Assembly (NCBI GenBank): GCA_033085395.1
Contig: JANQBS010000159.1
Span: forward strand, 29,856 to 93,855
From: Xanthoparmelia taractica
Lineage: Eukaryota > Ascomycota > Lecanoromycetes > Lecanorales > Parmeliaceae
DNA length: 64,000 nt
Reading direction: 5' to 3'
The notes below the pieces were generated by a model. The model had not been told where the DNA came from, ran no database searches, and was given only the letters and a program-made list of their open reading frames with translations. Positions within the stretch are counted from its first letter, which is position 1. Each line of letters begins with the position of its first letter. This document shows positions 23,770 to 35,348 of the stretch, in pieces. Made by a program: the position numbers and the translations under genes.

Positions 23770-25492
23770 TCAAGGCACACCATCGAACCTGCTATCCATA
23801 AACATGCCATCGTCAGTCATAAGAGGCGCATGCCGTAAGTCACGATCGACATTTACGATGCGTGGCTTCTGGAGATTTGCCGCCGCCTGACTCGCTCCCC
23901 CTCGAAACGGGAGGCTGACGGCATCGGGAGTCGTAGAAGGACCGGCGGCAGGAGCGGAAGAACCGCGTTCGCCTTGGGTACGGATGGGTGCCTGCCATGC
24001 CAGATCCATGGGCTCCTGCGCATGGTACTTGACGACCTTTGTGCCCATATCCTCCCTCAACAATTTAACCTGCGTCTTCATTTCCCTCCACAGCTCATAG
24101 TCGTCCAGATGCCCACCCTCGTCGTCCCCGCCGCTCCGTACCCCGTTCTCAGACCTGTTGCCTGCAATCGCCAGAAGCGTGGCGACGAATGCCTCTTTGA
24201 GGTACGCGAAGCTGAAGTCTTGGGTTATGCTTGCGATGGCGGGGCTTAATTTCTTTGGGAATTTGATGGATGGTTTGCTCTTGAGCTTCTCGCGCCAGTA
24301 GTCGCAGTACATGATGCGCTCGGCTTCCGAGGGGAGCGGAAAGAGGTATTTGCGGTCGAAGCGGCTGGGACGGCTGGAGAGGCCTGGGTCGAGTTGGTCG
24401 AGGTGGTTGGTGCTTGCTACCATGAAGATGCCGTCGTTGTTTTCTAGGCCCTAGAAAGTGCATGTCAGAATACTGGCTTTGGGATATGGTGGGATAATGG
24501 ATTACTTACATCGACCTCGTTGAAAAAGTAGCTGCGACTGTTCGGCGTGACAATGGTATCAATGTCTTCGAAGATGAGGAGACAAGGCGCTTGGTACCGG
24601 GCCATTTGGAAGATGTTGCGAATATCCCACGTTCGGGGCGCTGACTTGACGTATAGTGACGCGATCGTATCTTGGTACTTCTCGAAAAGCGAATGCATTA
24701 ATGCCTTGATGGATATCGTCTTGCCGTTGCCGGCCGGGCCGTGGAAGATGACTCCCCTCTTCCAAGGCACACCAAGATCCTTGTATATGTCCTCGCTGTC
24801 GAAGAATTTGTGCATAAGTTCCGTGATCGTCTTCTTCATATCTTCATTCAGGATGACATCCTTCCATTCCGATTTCTGAACCTGTTCATACAGATCCCAA
24901 CTCTGTTGCCAGAACCCGCTGTCATAGACATAAATGTACTTCTCATCCTCGGGCTTCTGCCAGTTTCCAACAGTGGCGATAAGAGTGTCGGTAACGCTGT
25001 TACGTGACATGATGGTCTCCCCCTCGCCGGGCTCTTTCAATATGTACTGCATCTGCTCGTAGCCCATCTGCACAATATATACGACAAAGTATTCCGTACC
25101 CCATCTGTAGAAATACTTGGCGAATGTTCGACTTTCGACGAGTCGGTCTGGTATACCGCGGCGAGAGCTGCCGGCGTAGAAGTAGCGATAGCGCTGCACG
25201 GATTCGTCGACGATATCGAGATCGGCGGTAGCGTGGCCAGCGGCAGCGAATTGGAGGAGAGCCACTGGACCATTGCATTAGCCCTTGCTGTTCTGTGAGA
25301 CCTGTTGGAAACCGAACCATTGCCACTTGTTGTGACTGTCAATGCCAGTTCCGGGTATTGACGGCGGAGAGCAGCCTGTATAGATGTATCGGGACTGAAG
25401 CCAATCCCACCATTGATAGCTATCCAGTCATCGGAGAGCTTGTGATGGTCGGAGGAAGGAACCAGTGTGAAGGATTCCTCCGAGTCAGCCAT
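23770..25492 (-). CDS. BCS1-like AAA ATPase
   Basis: P-loop AAA ATPase of the Bcs1-related group expanded in filamentous fungi. Bcs1 itself translocates Rieske protein in mitochondria, but the role of this paralogue is unknown. Exons: about 25492-25318 (or 25327), 25264-24510, 24450-23770; about 533-536 aa. The second intron is secure: FFNEVD joins to GLENNDGIFMVASTN. The first intron is weaker, because its donor is not a standard GTRNGT and two phase-compatible donors exist. Seen: Walker A GPAGNGKT (about 24725-24745), Walker B LLIFEDID (about 24550), sensor STNHLDQLD, and arginine-finger region RPSRFDRKY. The C-terminal half after 24200 is variable and ends in a low-complexity tail. No clear membrane helix or targeting signal is seen at the N-terminus, so mitochondrial location is not supported. 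Confidence 0.82.
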
Positions 25493-26112
25493 GCTGGGTT
25501 CAGCTTGTGTTTCGTGCCTGTAGGAGCCGTTGTGTGTACTTTGATGCTTTCAGGTCACAGATTCAGACGCAATTGTAGTTCTTGCAAAGCTTCAGCATAG
25601 AATGCCCGAGATAGAAGCGTTCGTTCACTGGAGAGTAGGGACAGTATATAGGGAACAACAAGCCTGGGGGTGTTGGACTGCGCCCCTGTGCCGCTTGAGC
25701 ACCATTCATTCCCCTCGTGTTTTGTTTGAGCGCCTTGCATGAACAAGGTGTTATGCCGCAAGCCACAGGGTCCTTCCCTGACATATAAGATTGGGACGTT
25801 TGAACTCTTCTGCATCAGATTGCTTTAAGTAAGAAAGGTGCGGATGCAGCCGGTGGAGCCCTGCGTTGCAGCAGTGAACACTGGACGACAGACAGACATT
25901 CGGGCTTCAGGACCCTTTTTTTTATAGACATACATGCGAGATTAGTCTTAACCTATTGTCTACTCAAAATGTCTCATTATATATTAATGCTACGTTGCAT
26001 TATATAGGAATAGGCTGTGCATACATCATGTACGAAGCCAACACTCCGTTCTTATTCTCTCTCACCAGATTCGCGCTCTTCCAGCCTAGCTGCGTGCCTC
26101 CTACCAACAGAT
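25493..26112. other. Intergenic between AAA ATPase and MFS genes
   Basis: Promoter side of the AAA gene and 3' side of the MFS gene. A T-run at 25914-25923 and AT-rich DNA at 25920-26010 are the only marked features. No gene seen. Confidence 0.4.
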
Positions 26113-27981
26113 TTATCCTTTTCCTTCTCCAATGCTGATTTCTGCTTTTCTCTTCTTCAACTCCTGACAGAACTTGCTATTCTGTCGTATTCGATCGCCG
26201 TACTTGATAAAGGCAAAGGGTATGATAGACATAGCCAAACTGAGGAAGCCGAGCAAACTGCTTGCCCATGCAATCCCTAGCGATTTGTACATGGGTGCCG
26301 CAGCCAATGGTAGTAGCGCTCCAAATATCGAGCGGCAGCCACTCGTTGCAGCCATCGCACTCGCAGCGTACACCTCGTAAGCGTCCGTGATGTAGTTGAG
26401 CAATGCCATAAAGATAAGCATGAAGCCCATCCCAAATGGCACGCCTGCGAGCATGGGTACGATCCAATGGACGTGAGGAGAAGCGCTCCATCCCAGCCAG
26501 AAGAGCGATACCACATAAAGCGGACCACCCAAGCAAGCAAGCGGCAGCCGGCGATACTCTTCGATAGAGGCCCAGGAGGCATTGGCTTTCTTCGCTTGTT
26601 GGAGAACTCCATCGTACCACATGAAGATGCCCAGTGCGATGACAACCCCTATCAAAATGGGTAGAAAGGCCAGACCAGAAACACCTGTATTCATGTGATA
26701 AAGACCTTCATAAATAATAGGGTAGGCCTCAAAGAAAAGGTAGAATATTGCGTACGCGACGGAAAGGTAGAGGCAGGTGAACAGAACGATGGCCTCGTAG
26801 ATAATCATATGGACTGGTCGCATAAGAGTAACGGTCATCATTTGCCGAGCGCCCTTCTTCTCGAGCTCAATAGCTGCGAATGCATTGGCGTTTGTAGACT
26901 CCCGCATGCGTTTTGCTCTCTTCTTCAGGATGGTTGGTCCATAGGTCTCGGGGAGGAAGCAAAGGAAGACGAACGAGGCTCCAGCGACAATCAGGCCGAC
27001 CCAAAACGTCCACCGCCATGAAACGACGGAGACAAAGCCCGATATCAGAGGAGCCAACGAAGGACCGCAAGTCGTAGCCTATCACTCGTGTCAATTTAGC
27101 GGACCTGCAATTCGTGTTCGCCTACTCACAACCATGAAAATTGCCATTGCTCGCCCTCTAATGACCGGATTTTCAAAGACGTCTGCATACAAACCACCAA
27201 CCACAGCTATGGGACTCGAAGCAGTGATACCAGATATTAGGCGGAATACCAGAAACGAAGGCCAATCCGGTGCCAGAGCACAGGCCATCGTGAAGAGTGT
27301 GAACACGACGAAGCTGGACAGCGTGATCATTTTTCTACCATAGGTCTCGCTGAGAGGTCCGAACAGGAATGGTCCAAGCACATATCCAACCAGGAATAGC
27401 GAAATTGGAAGGGCGAGTTGCTGTTCGTTGGTGACTTGGAAATACGGAGCAATGTAATCGATGGCGTTGCTGGGTAGGGACGATCCCAACGTACTATTGA
27501 TGACTGCCACAATGCCAGCGAATAGTATATACACCTTTTTCCTCTGGAAGGTCGTGTTAAATTACTTTCTTTATGGTAGATAGCGAAAGTCCATACCAAT
27601 CGCCAGTTGTAAGGATTCTCTGGATCTCCATCAGAGAAAGACACAATGACTCTCTCTTCGTGCTCCGGCCTGTCATGTATATCCTCCTCCTCAGCCTTGA
27701 TACTATCACCGACTTTCTCAGTGTCTTTCGCAGGAGGCGTGGACGGTTCAAGTATGTAACTGCCATCTGTGGACAGTTAATCTCAACGGTTCCTGTTCTT
27801 GTATGTCTGCCGCACTTAGACCTATGTTCGCGGCTCGGTTCAACGAGTGTTCCCAATCCTTGTCTTCCGAAGCGGTTTTCGAGGAGACTGCAACGTCATG
27901 ATTGAGGCCTTGGAGCCCTTGACCGCGTTCAGAAGGGCTCATATTGACCAGTGGCGTGGATTGAAGCTCTTGACCACCCAT
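26113..27981 (-). CDS. MFS transporter (DHA1-type drug/polyamine exporter-like)
   Basis: Twelve-helix major facilitator, probably a plasma-membrane proton antiporter. Exons: 27981-27822, 27766-27597, 27543-27130, 27078-26113; 569 aa, all phases close. Residues 1-100 are a hydrophilic cytosolic tail ending SFSDGDPENPYNW, a signature that precedes helix 1 in fungal DHA1 proteins. Helix 1 is VYILFAGIVAVINS. Motif A, GPLSETYGRKM, lies between helices 2 and 3. The second half has LFTCLYLSVAYAIFYLFFEA, and the loop between the halves is charged (LKKRAKRMRESTN). The C-terminus is short and basic. Substrate cannot be inferred. It lies 0.5 kb from prefoldin 4 with no shared function apparent. The first intron (27821-27767) is inferred from phase and a continuous N-terminus. 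Confidence 0.88.
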
Positions 27982-28495
27982 CTCGATATTTGTAACAGCG
28001 TTTCAAAGTCGCAAGAGTTACGGTGGACAAGCCCCTCGAGACCATGGAAGAAGCAGCCATATTGAGTTCTGTTAGTGAGCGAGTTGTAATCGTGAGCCGG
28101 TCTTTGATCGGTTGTTCGGCAGAAGAGACGACGCAATTGGCCCCACGAGAAAGTGTCAAAAAGTCTCCGGAATGCCAAGACTTGCGAATGCACACCAAAA
28201 CACTAAGGTACTTTATACTGACTATTATTCTTGCTACAGCTACCACAAGTCTGAATTGACTCGCATACTACCGTCAACATGTATCATTCAGGTTTTTGCT
28301 TTGTTTCATGGTGTGGGGCTCTACAAGGGGGAATAAAGATTGAATATTGATAGTATTTTGGTTGGGAAAAGAAGGCTTGAGGCCGGCCCCCGCCGACTTG
28401 CCGATATCTTTAGTTGCTTACTTTATTAGGGTCAGTATATTAGATTCGCTGCCTCCTTGGAAGGTCTTGCTATAATCAGTCCAAAAGGCAATGCT
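27982..28495. other. Intergenic, promoter of the MFS gene
   Basis: About 0.5 kb upstream of the MFS start and downstream of prefoldin 4. It includes GGCCGGCCCCCGCC at 28382-28395. No further gene is supported. Confidence 0.4.
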
Positions 28496-29066
28496 TCAAG
28501 TCTCTAAATTGATGCTCTTCCCAAATCTAGCGTACAATTGAACCTTCAATTCCTCCATCTCTTCGCGCACAGCGCGCAGTTTTTCCTCCACTGCTGACAC
28601 AGACTCCTCAATCTTTTCTGTGGACGAGGCGAGCATCTCCTGCACCTCCGGGAGCGGCAACGACATAAAAGTATCACCGATCTTATATCTTTAAGCGGTT
28701 TAGCGTAGGAAAAATATAAGGGATCTCTGCGCACAACATACGGGATTTTGTCGTCCTCATCCGCGAGCTCCAACTCGTTTGACAGCTCCTCAAGATCCTC
28801 TTTGTCCTTCTACAGCTTTTGTCGTTAACGCTGATGCTGCTGATAAGCAACGGTGAGATCATACAGCTTTGCTCTTTAGCTCATCTTCCAAAATCGTCTC
28901 ACGTTGGTGTAACCTGCTGAACTTGTTGATCTTGTCCTGGTCTTCTCGCCTAACCTCAAGTTCGTCCTTTCCCACAGCCGCTTCGTCCTCTTTTGAGAGC
29001 TCAAGCTTTATCAGTATGGCTGCCTTTCTGATCCGATTGCTTCATACGTACCATTCGTCGCTGCAT
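28496..29066 (-). CDS. PFD4: Prefoldin subunit 4
   Basis: Prefoldin is a hexameric cytosolic chaperone that hands unfolded actin and tubulin to the CCT chaperonin; subunit 4 is one of four beta-type subunits (yeast Gim3). Exons: 29066-29052 (15 nt), 28999-28865, 28809-28742, 28688-28496; 136 aa, which matches the family length. The protein starts MQRRM. It runs through a first coiled-coil (EVRREDQDKINKFSRLHQRE), the linker ELADEDDKIPYKIGDTFMSL with the conserved hairpin, and a second coiled-coil. It ends ARFGKSINLET. Splice donors GTACGT, GTATGA and GTATGT support the model. The short first exon makes the gene easy to miss. No lesions were seen. Confidence 0.88.
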
Positions 29067-29766
29067 GGTTCTATTGAATGAACCAGTATCCTGACCCTCG
29101 ATAGGGACAACTAAAAGTCTAGCGATCTCGGGTGTCTACGAAAGGCGGGACTGGGACGGTAGAGCAAAGGAGAAGTTCTCTAGCTGCCTGACCATGAACG
29201 ATATGGCTATGCACTATATTGCTCACTGGTCTGCCGCAGAAAGAGATTGGAGCTTTCGGAAGCTGGAATCCTATAGGAAGGAAGGTGAAGCGAGACCACT
29301 GAGCGCTTCTTTATTGCGTAAGCCGGTGACGAAGCGGAAAGCCTCCGCCCGTCGGTTGATACTGTTGTACAATCGATAACATTAAGGGACTCGACTCTTA
29401 TAATTACCCTTTCAATCACTGCCGCACTTGCTCTTCATGACAGGGCGGCTGAAAAAGTGACCGCGATTGTTTTGTTGGTGCTGGGTGCACAATCTAGACA
29501 TCTCGCAGGAGCGAACTGACGCTGCATTAGCGTTGCATGCTTATCATAACTGTTATCGCCGAATTGTTCTCCAATAGAACTTCGCCATTTGACCCTTTTC
29601 TCGCAATGGCGTTGTATTAATTATTAAGGCGAGTAAGCGTGATCGGAGATGGCGGAGAGTATCAGACGGTCGGAGGTGGGGCGAGGAAAATATCGAGATT
29701 GCTTTTCCTGATCTCGTGTCTTCCCTTTCTGCTTGCATTTCCTGCATCTCCTTGTACTTCGAAAAC
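29067..29766. other. Divergent intergenic region between PFD4 and the permease
   Basis: 0.7 kb between two start codons, so it should contain both promoters. A CT-rich stretch at 29690-29755 directly precedes the permease ATG. No specific operator could be recognised. Confidence 0.4.
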
Positions 29767-31893
29767 ATGGCGATTCATAACGAGGAGCCGAAGGCTTCCA
29801 CAACGTCAGCATCGAATTCTGGTCTGGCAAGTGAGGATGACGCCGCGGTTTTGGGTAGGTCAATCTATTAGGGAAAACAAGAACAAATGCCTGATACGAG
29901 ACTCAGCAAAACTTGGGTACAAGCAAGAGTTGCGGCGCAACTTTACTATGATCGAAGTCTTTGGTATTGCCTTTAGTATCATGGGACTCTTGCCATCCAT
30001 TGCTTCGACGCTGGCATACTCCATTCCTGCTGGTCCTGTGGGAATGGTCTGGGTTAGTGAAGTAAAGGCAGTCTTATGACACGAACCTGACATTGACATA
30101 TACAAGGGATGGTTTTTGGCTTCAGGTTTAATCTTCGTGGTTGGCCTCGCTATGGCACGATTTCCGCATTCAATCCAATGCCGTTAATTGTATTGATATT
30201 TTCAAGGCTGATCTTGGGTCCGCCATGCCTACATCCGGAGGCTTATACTGGTGGACGCATTTCTTCTCTCCACCCAAGACACGTAACCCGCTCTGCTTTC
30301 TCGTCGGATACAGCAACACGCTAGGCCTAGTAAGCGGCTTCTGCTCGATTGATTGTGAAGATTATGGATTCGAATCTGCTTCTAAAGCTCTGGCTAATGA
30401 CTAATAGACGCCTTTGCCCTCATGCTACTCTCCGTCGTCGTGATCGCCCGGGATGGCAATTGGACTCCATCCAACGGGGTCATCTATGCCACATTCCTGG
30501 CTTGTCTGCTCTGTCATGGGGTTCTTGCTTCCACAATGTCCAAAATTATGGGGAAGCTGCAGACTGTCTTCGTGGTTGCAAATTTTATTTTGATATTCGC
30601 AACCATCATAGCTCTGCCAATAGGAGCACGGCATACACGCAATGACGGCCATTACATTTTCGCGCAGACAGAAAACTCAACGACATGGCCAACCGGATGG
30701 GCCTTTATGCTAGCTTGGCTTAGCCCTATATGGACCATTGGGGGCTTCGATTCTTGTGTACATATCAGCGAGGAAGCAGCTAACGCGACAAAGGCTGTTG
30801 TACGTTCAAAGATGTTTCTCAAATTTAGAGTGATTGACGCTGACATGATCATAATAGCCTTTTGGCATTCTGATGGCTATTGGATCATGCTGGTTTTTCG
30901 GCTTTATCATTGTCATCGTGCTCGCTGCATGTATGAGCCCCGATTTAAGCTCGATCACTGGCTCGAAGTTTGGCCAGCCCATGGCACAGGCAAGTCAACC
31001 TTTCATGCCCATTTCTGGCCTAGTACATTGACCAAGACGATCAGATCTACTTTGACGCGATAGGCAAACATGGCACCCTCGGCCTAATGTCCTTACTCTT
31101 TATCGTCCAGTTCCTCATGGGCCTCTCCGCTCTCGTCGCCGCCTCCCGCCAAGCCTGGGCTTTCTCCCGTGACGGCGCACTCCCATTCTCCCGCTTCTTC
31201 CGTCCCATCTCCCAAAAATTCGGCTATATCCCCCTCCGCACGATCTGGGGTTGTGTCCTTGTAGCAGCCATCTTGGGTCTACTTTCGCTCATCGCACCCG
31301 CGGCTGCGCAGGCGCTCTTCTCGCTGGCAGTGGCGGGCAACAATCTCGCTTGGGGTACACCCATTTTCGCGAGGGTGGTTTGGGGCCAGAAGAAGTTTAA
31401 GCCGGGGCCCTTCTACACGGGGGATAGACTATCGGTCCCGATCGCTTGGGTGGCTCTTGTGTTTTTGGTCTTCGGGACACTCTTGTCCATGTTTCCGGTC
31501 GAGGGCCCGAATCCTACCCGTAGGTCTTCCCCCCCCCCTTCTGAGATCTGACATCTCCTCTCCTCTCTTCCCTGTCCCTCCTCCACCCGGCCCAATCCCA
31601 AATTTCCTGAATTCCACATACTAACATCATACTCCACTTCCCCCCCAACAGCCCAAAACATGAACTACACCGTCGTCATCAACTCGGCCGTCTGGTTCGG
31701 CGCCTTGGCCTACTACTACATTGACGCGCGGAAATGGTTCACGGGGCCGAAAATCACGGTCGATGCGGACGACTTGACCGAGGCGCAGCAGCAAGCTATC
31801 AAGGAGGATGGGCTTGACGTTGAGGGGCTGGAGGACATGGTGGGGAAGGGTGGCGGGGGCATTGGAAGTGGTAGTGATGCTAAGGTGTTGTGA
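29767..31893 (+). CDS. Amino-acid/GABA/choline-type permease (APC superfamily)
   Basis: Plasma-membrane importer of the fungal GABA/choline permease group. Exons: 29767-29854, 29907-30052, 30107-30154, 30207-30354, 30408-30799, 30858-30989, 31045-31519, 31652-31893; 556 aa, all phases close. Landmarks: FTMIEVFGIAFSIMGLLPSI (helix 1 region), the GPVGMVWGWFLAS stretch in helix 2, DLGSAMPTSGGLYWW (substrate-site motif), GFDSCVHISEEAANA, and SRDGALPFSRFF. The short C-terminal tail is cytosolic and Gly-rich. Introns 3 and 6 start with GC rather than GT (GCACGA and GCAAGT). With GT-only splicing the gene would look broken, but with GC-AG splicing the conserved helices are continuous. Substrate is undetermined. 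Confidence 0.87.
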
Positions 31894-32779
31894 GTTTGGC
31901 GGTTTTTTACGGGTAGGGCAAGTTGGTTATTTGTGGGTTGGGCGGTAGGGGTCATGGCTTGGGAGGACCTTTTTTTCGAATTGTTTCGAACTTTTTTATG
32001 TATTCTTTCCCCCCCCCCCCCCCAACCCCATTTGTTTTTGAGTCGCGACGTCCAAGTACATACCTCTAGGATCCCGATGTTTAAACAGTGGCTCGAATAT
32101 GCAGTGAGCAGCGGTTCACATTGACGATGCTCTATTAATGTATCTGGTGCACCAAGGAAAATCCAGTGACATTGAATTTGCTGCTCTATTGATGAATACA
32201 GGCTACCATCGGAATCCTTGGCCCTCTATAAGTATTGCACGGGTCACGCAGAGATCTGACCATGCACTCTCGAATCCGCTTGCGCATCCCACTCGCCTTT
32301 CACACCGCCGACTAAAGCGGCCGAACTATTCAGATTATGTGCACAATGTGTTTGAATCCGTTGAGTTAGGCTTTGTCTTCTCGCTATTTCAGAACACGAT
32401 AGTATCGTCAGCTCGGGCTTGCCATTCCCAAAGGTTCTGCTTATCCTTTGACGGATGTTGAATGAAAAAATCTCGACTTGTGTATCCTTAAGCCTCTATC
32501 TACCAAGATCATAATGACAGGATGCAACTCTTTCAACTTTGGGTTCCGCATTATATGTAGCTCGTACATATATTCCGTCCGTGCTAAGACGTATTTCTAG
32601 ACCAAGCTCTGGGTGGAATTGGACATTGTTCCATTCCTTCTGAATTATCTCTGGACAATCCATCCTTACCTTACCATCGACTTCAACAACATAGGGTACG
32701 CTGAAATCTCACGATGCCACCGCTATTCTTTCCAAACTCTCCCCAAACATCCCCGCATACGGCTTTCTCATTCGTCTGA
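31894..32779. other. Intergenic
   Basis: Downstream of the permease and of the doubtful minus-strand gene. It has a T-rich patch (31970-32000) and a 15-base C run at 32011-32025. No gene is supported. Confidence 0.4.
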
Positions 32780-33719
32780 TCAAGTCTTCTTCCCGAAAAA
32801 TTTGTCCACATAATCATCGCTATAGGCGTTACCAAATACAGCCCGACCATCCTTTGCCTTGATCTTCTTATACCGATGTTTCTTCGAGCGTTCATTTCCG
32901 TGCTTACTTTCGCCAATATCACCTGCATGCATATTAACGCTTCCAGAAAAAGAGATCGATTCGTAGAGGTGGCCTGTCATTTTCTGGGAACCATCGTTCG
33001 TGTGAATGAGGTTGTCCTTCGGATAGACTACCGCAATGAGCCCTTCTGGGGCTTCTGTCAGCATGTTTTTCGAGTTTTCTGATCGGGGTAGGCTCTATTG
33101 ACCTGCTGGGGGTGTGTCTCCTTTTGCGTCTGGCTGTTCCTTGTTGGTGATTGGGTGTCGTCGTTCTACACCTCTATCTTCGCTGCCTGAAATTATGGCC
33201 ACGGAAGACTCGTTGACCGACGACGAGGGCATATTTTCCATGGCCGCTTTCGCCTTGACCGAGGCCTTCTTTTGCTGGTGCGGCATCTCTATTTGAGCAG
33301 CTAAGCATATTAGTAAGTGAATATCTACATTCTCCGATGCATGAATACCTTGCGTGCACGATGATGGTTCAGTAAGCTCGTTATATATTCTGGCCGACAA
33401 TTCGGTATTTGTCTCTGCAATGCTTAGCAGCAGTGCACTTTTGTCCTTCTCTAGGTCGATGAAGACTTCAAGGATGCGATGCTCTTTAATATATTTGATA
33501 AAAGCCTTGAGATACTTCTTGATTGGTGGTCCCGTCTCACGAGCTCCCAATCTCTCAAGGAGGAGTCCAAGGACTTATACTCTTACAATAATTGCTTCTA
33601 AATACTCTTTTTTACTTGATGTACTCAATGCAGAACTTTTATGTAGCATTTGAACGGCGGTAGAAAGTCGTTCGAGTTGTCTAATTCGTTCATATGTCAA
33701 AGGCCCCCTTTGAATCTAC
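32780..33719 (-). CDS. Hypothetical protein, possibly a fungal NLR/STAND N-terminal-like fragment
   Basis: Minus-strand coding signal in at least two exons. One reads ...GPPIKKYLKAFIKYIKEHRI and ends near 33103. A 48-nt intron (33102-33055) follows. The last exon, 33054-32780, ends YVDKFFGKKT. Upstream, an open frame from an acceptor near 33719 (YERIRQLERLSTAVQMLHKS) meets an in-frame TAA at 33575-33577. A 49-nt intron starting GTAAGAG at 33586 would remove it and keep frame, but it lacks an obvious branch site. The helical YxxI..L...A.....L pattern and the last exon's HRYKKIKAKDGRAVFGNAY are weakly reminiscent of N-terminal regions of fungal NLR-like proteins; this is inference. No start codon or downstream NACHT domain is seen. 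It may be a remnant. Confidence 0.35.
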
Positions 33720-34598
33720 AAAGCGATAAGCTTGACGTCAGAGCTAAACAGTCAAGCACAGTACACTGCATATCGGCTATTTATTGATTAGTGATAAGTG
33801 GTTAGGAAGAATGCGGGGCTTTTCAACCTTGCGCCGGAGATGTATGCCTGGGGTGTGGGATCTGCGGATTCAAAGTCGCTGACCAAAGCCTAGTGCAGCA
33901 GCAGCCCTGCCGCCCCAATAATAAGAGAATGAGAAGTCACCAATGGTAATGGGGGCAAAAAGCGACTTGACACCTGTCAAACGGGCGAATACGATGCTCT
34001 TCCTCTTTCGAGGAACCGACACAGCTGAAAACTACGCCCACGTACTTGTTGACTGTAGTCGTTCAAGCACAACTCGTCTCCTATTGGTCGAAGTCCTTTC
34101 CCAAAACGCCGAGGGTGATGAAAAGTAAGAAAGTGTCTTAACCACTGGAAAGTACCTTCTACAGGATTCTCCGGGTGGGCAGGTAAGTTGGTGGCTGATC
34201 GGTACATCACTCCTGCTGGTAGACACGAGTCTTGCACTTTCCCATTGGCAAGTACGAACATGCAAGAAAGAGGGGGACGCAGGAAGAGCTAGTCGTTAAT
34301 TTTAGAAGTGGTGAGTGGCTGGGTCTATGACTAACAGGTTCTGGCATGTTCATTGTACCATGTACTTTCTGAGTGGACTAGTTTTGCTTTAATATCAAGA
34401 CGATTTTGATTATCTGCCCATACATCTACTGATGCCGGTGCAGTCTCTGCACTGTTCGATCTAACATAGAATAACGAATAGCAAATTAGCAAAGAGTAAT
34501 GGGATTCTAGCAAGAGGGTTTCGTTATCGCTATTCAAATGACACGCGAGGAATGACCATGAAAGCGCCCACAGAGACTCACCGGCTTACCTTGCGTGA
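33720..34598. other. Intergenic, no recognised gene
   Basis: About 0.9 kb of normal-composition DNA between the doubtful gene and the monooxygenase fragment. No coding signal, RNA or repeat was recognised. Confidence 0.4.
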
Positions 34599-35015
34599 CT
34601 ATCTGCTAATCCCTTTCTTCAAATCAGGACTTTGCAGGACCTGCTCCCAATCATGCAACATTTTCGAATTCGTCTCGCCGAGCCGCACTTCCTCGCTCGC
34701 TCGCTCTTGCTATCATTTCCTTCTCGTAGCCGTCGATTGCAGCTGCCCTTTCAGACTGGAAACCTTCGCTGCTGTGCCAACAATCCACAATGGCTTTGCA
34801 CAACTTCACCGAGTCAGTGACTGCGTGATTCAAGCCTTGTCCACGTTGGAACGTCATGGGATGAGCGGCGTCCCCTGCCAGTGTGATCAGCCCGCCTCGA
34901 TTGTCACACGTGTGCTCGGGTAACGCTGGATCCCAATAGTTCAGTTTGCCATACCATGCCATTGCGGTGTCATCTGGCATCCATTCGAATGAACTTCTCC
35001 AATCAATCAACACGA
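34599..35015 (-). pseudogene. FAD-dependent monooxygenase, detached C-terminal third
   Basis: Minus-strand reading begins at DWRSSFEWMPDDTAMAW, then GGLITLAGDAAHPMTFQRGQ, the GD motif (GDAAHPM) that binds FAD ribityl phosphate in class A flavoprotein monooxygenases. It then reads LNHAVTDSVKLCKAI. The frame breaks in an AGCGAGCGAGCGAG tract near 34690, where a 1-nt change in phase would continue EEVRLGETNSKMLHDWEQV to a stop at 34599-34601. There is no N-terminal Rossmann GxGxxG here. The missing two thirds lie at 42270-43245 on the same strand, in the right order. The two pieces meet or overlap at the W(K/R)SS position, so they look like halves of one gene. Non-functional. Confidence 0.75.
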
Positions 35016-35348
35016 TTCGGCCGATGTCAAACATGCTGGAATACTTGCAGCTCTTAAGCCTTACGATTACACAAAAGGCCCGTTGCTTCGTTGGTACAAG
35101 TTGAAGTACTTAATGTTACGAATTTGAAGTGGGTGGGAGGAATAGCTTTCCACGTTTGAGGCATAGCCCGTGTTGGAATTCAGCCAATAGGAGATCGTTT
35201 ACGCCGCAAGCTGACTAAACGTCTTGGCGTTTCTCCATATCCTAGCTAGATAGTCCGTCACTCCTAATCAATCAAGTAATCAATTCATACTACATATGAG
35301 ACCACTCAATCCTCCAATCCAATATTTATCTTCTCCAGACAACACACC
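35016..35348. other. Intergenic, junction side of the split monooxygenase and DUF1772 promoter
   Basis: The monooxygenase similarity stops abruptly here. The DUF1772 gene begins 330 bp further on, preceded by an AT-rich stretch at 35260-35330. No direct target duplication was recognised. Confidence 0.4.
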
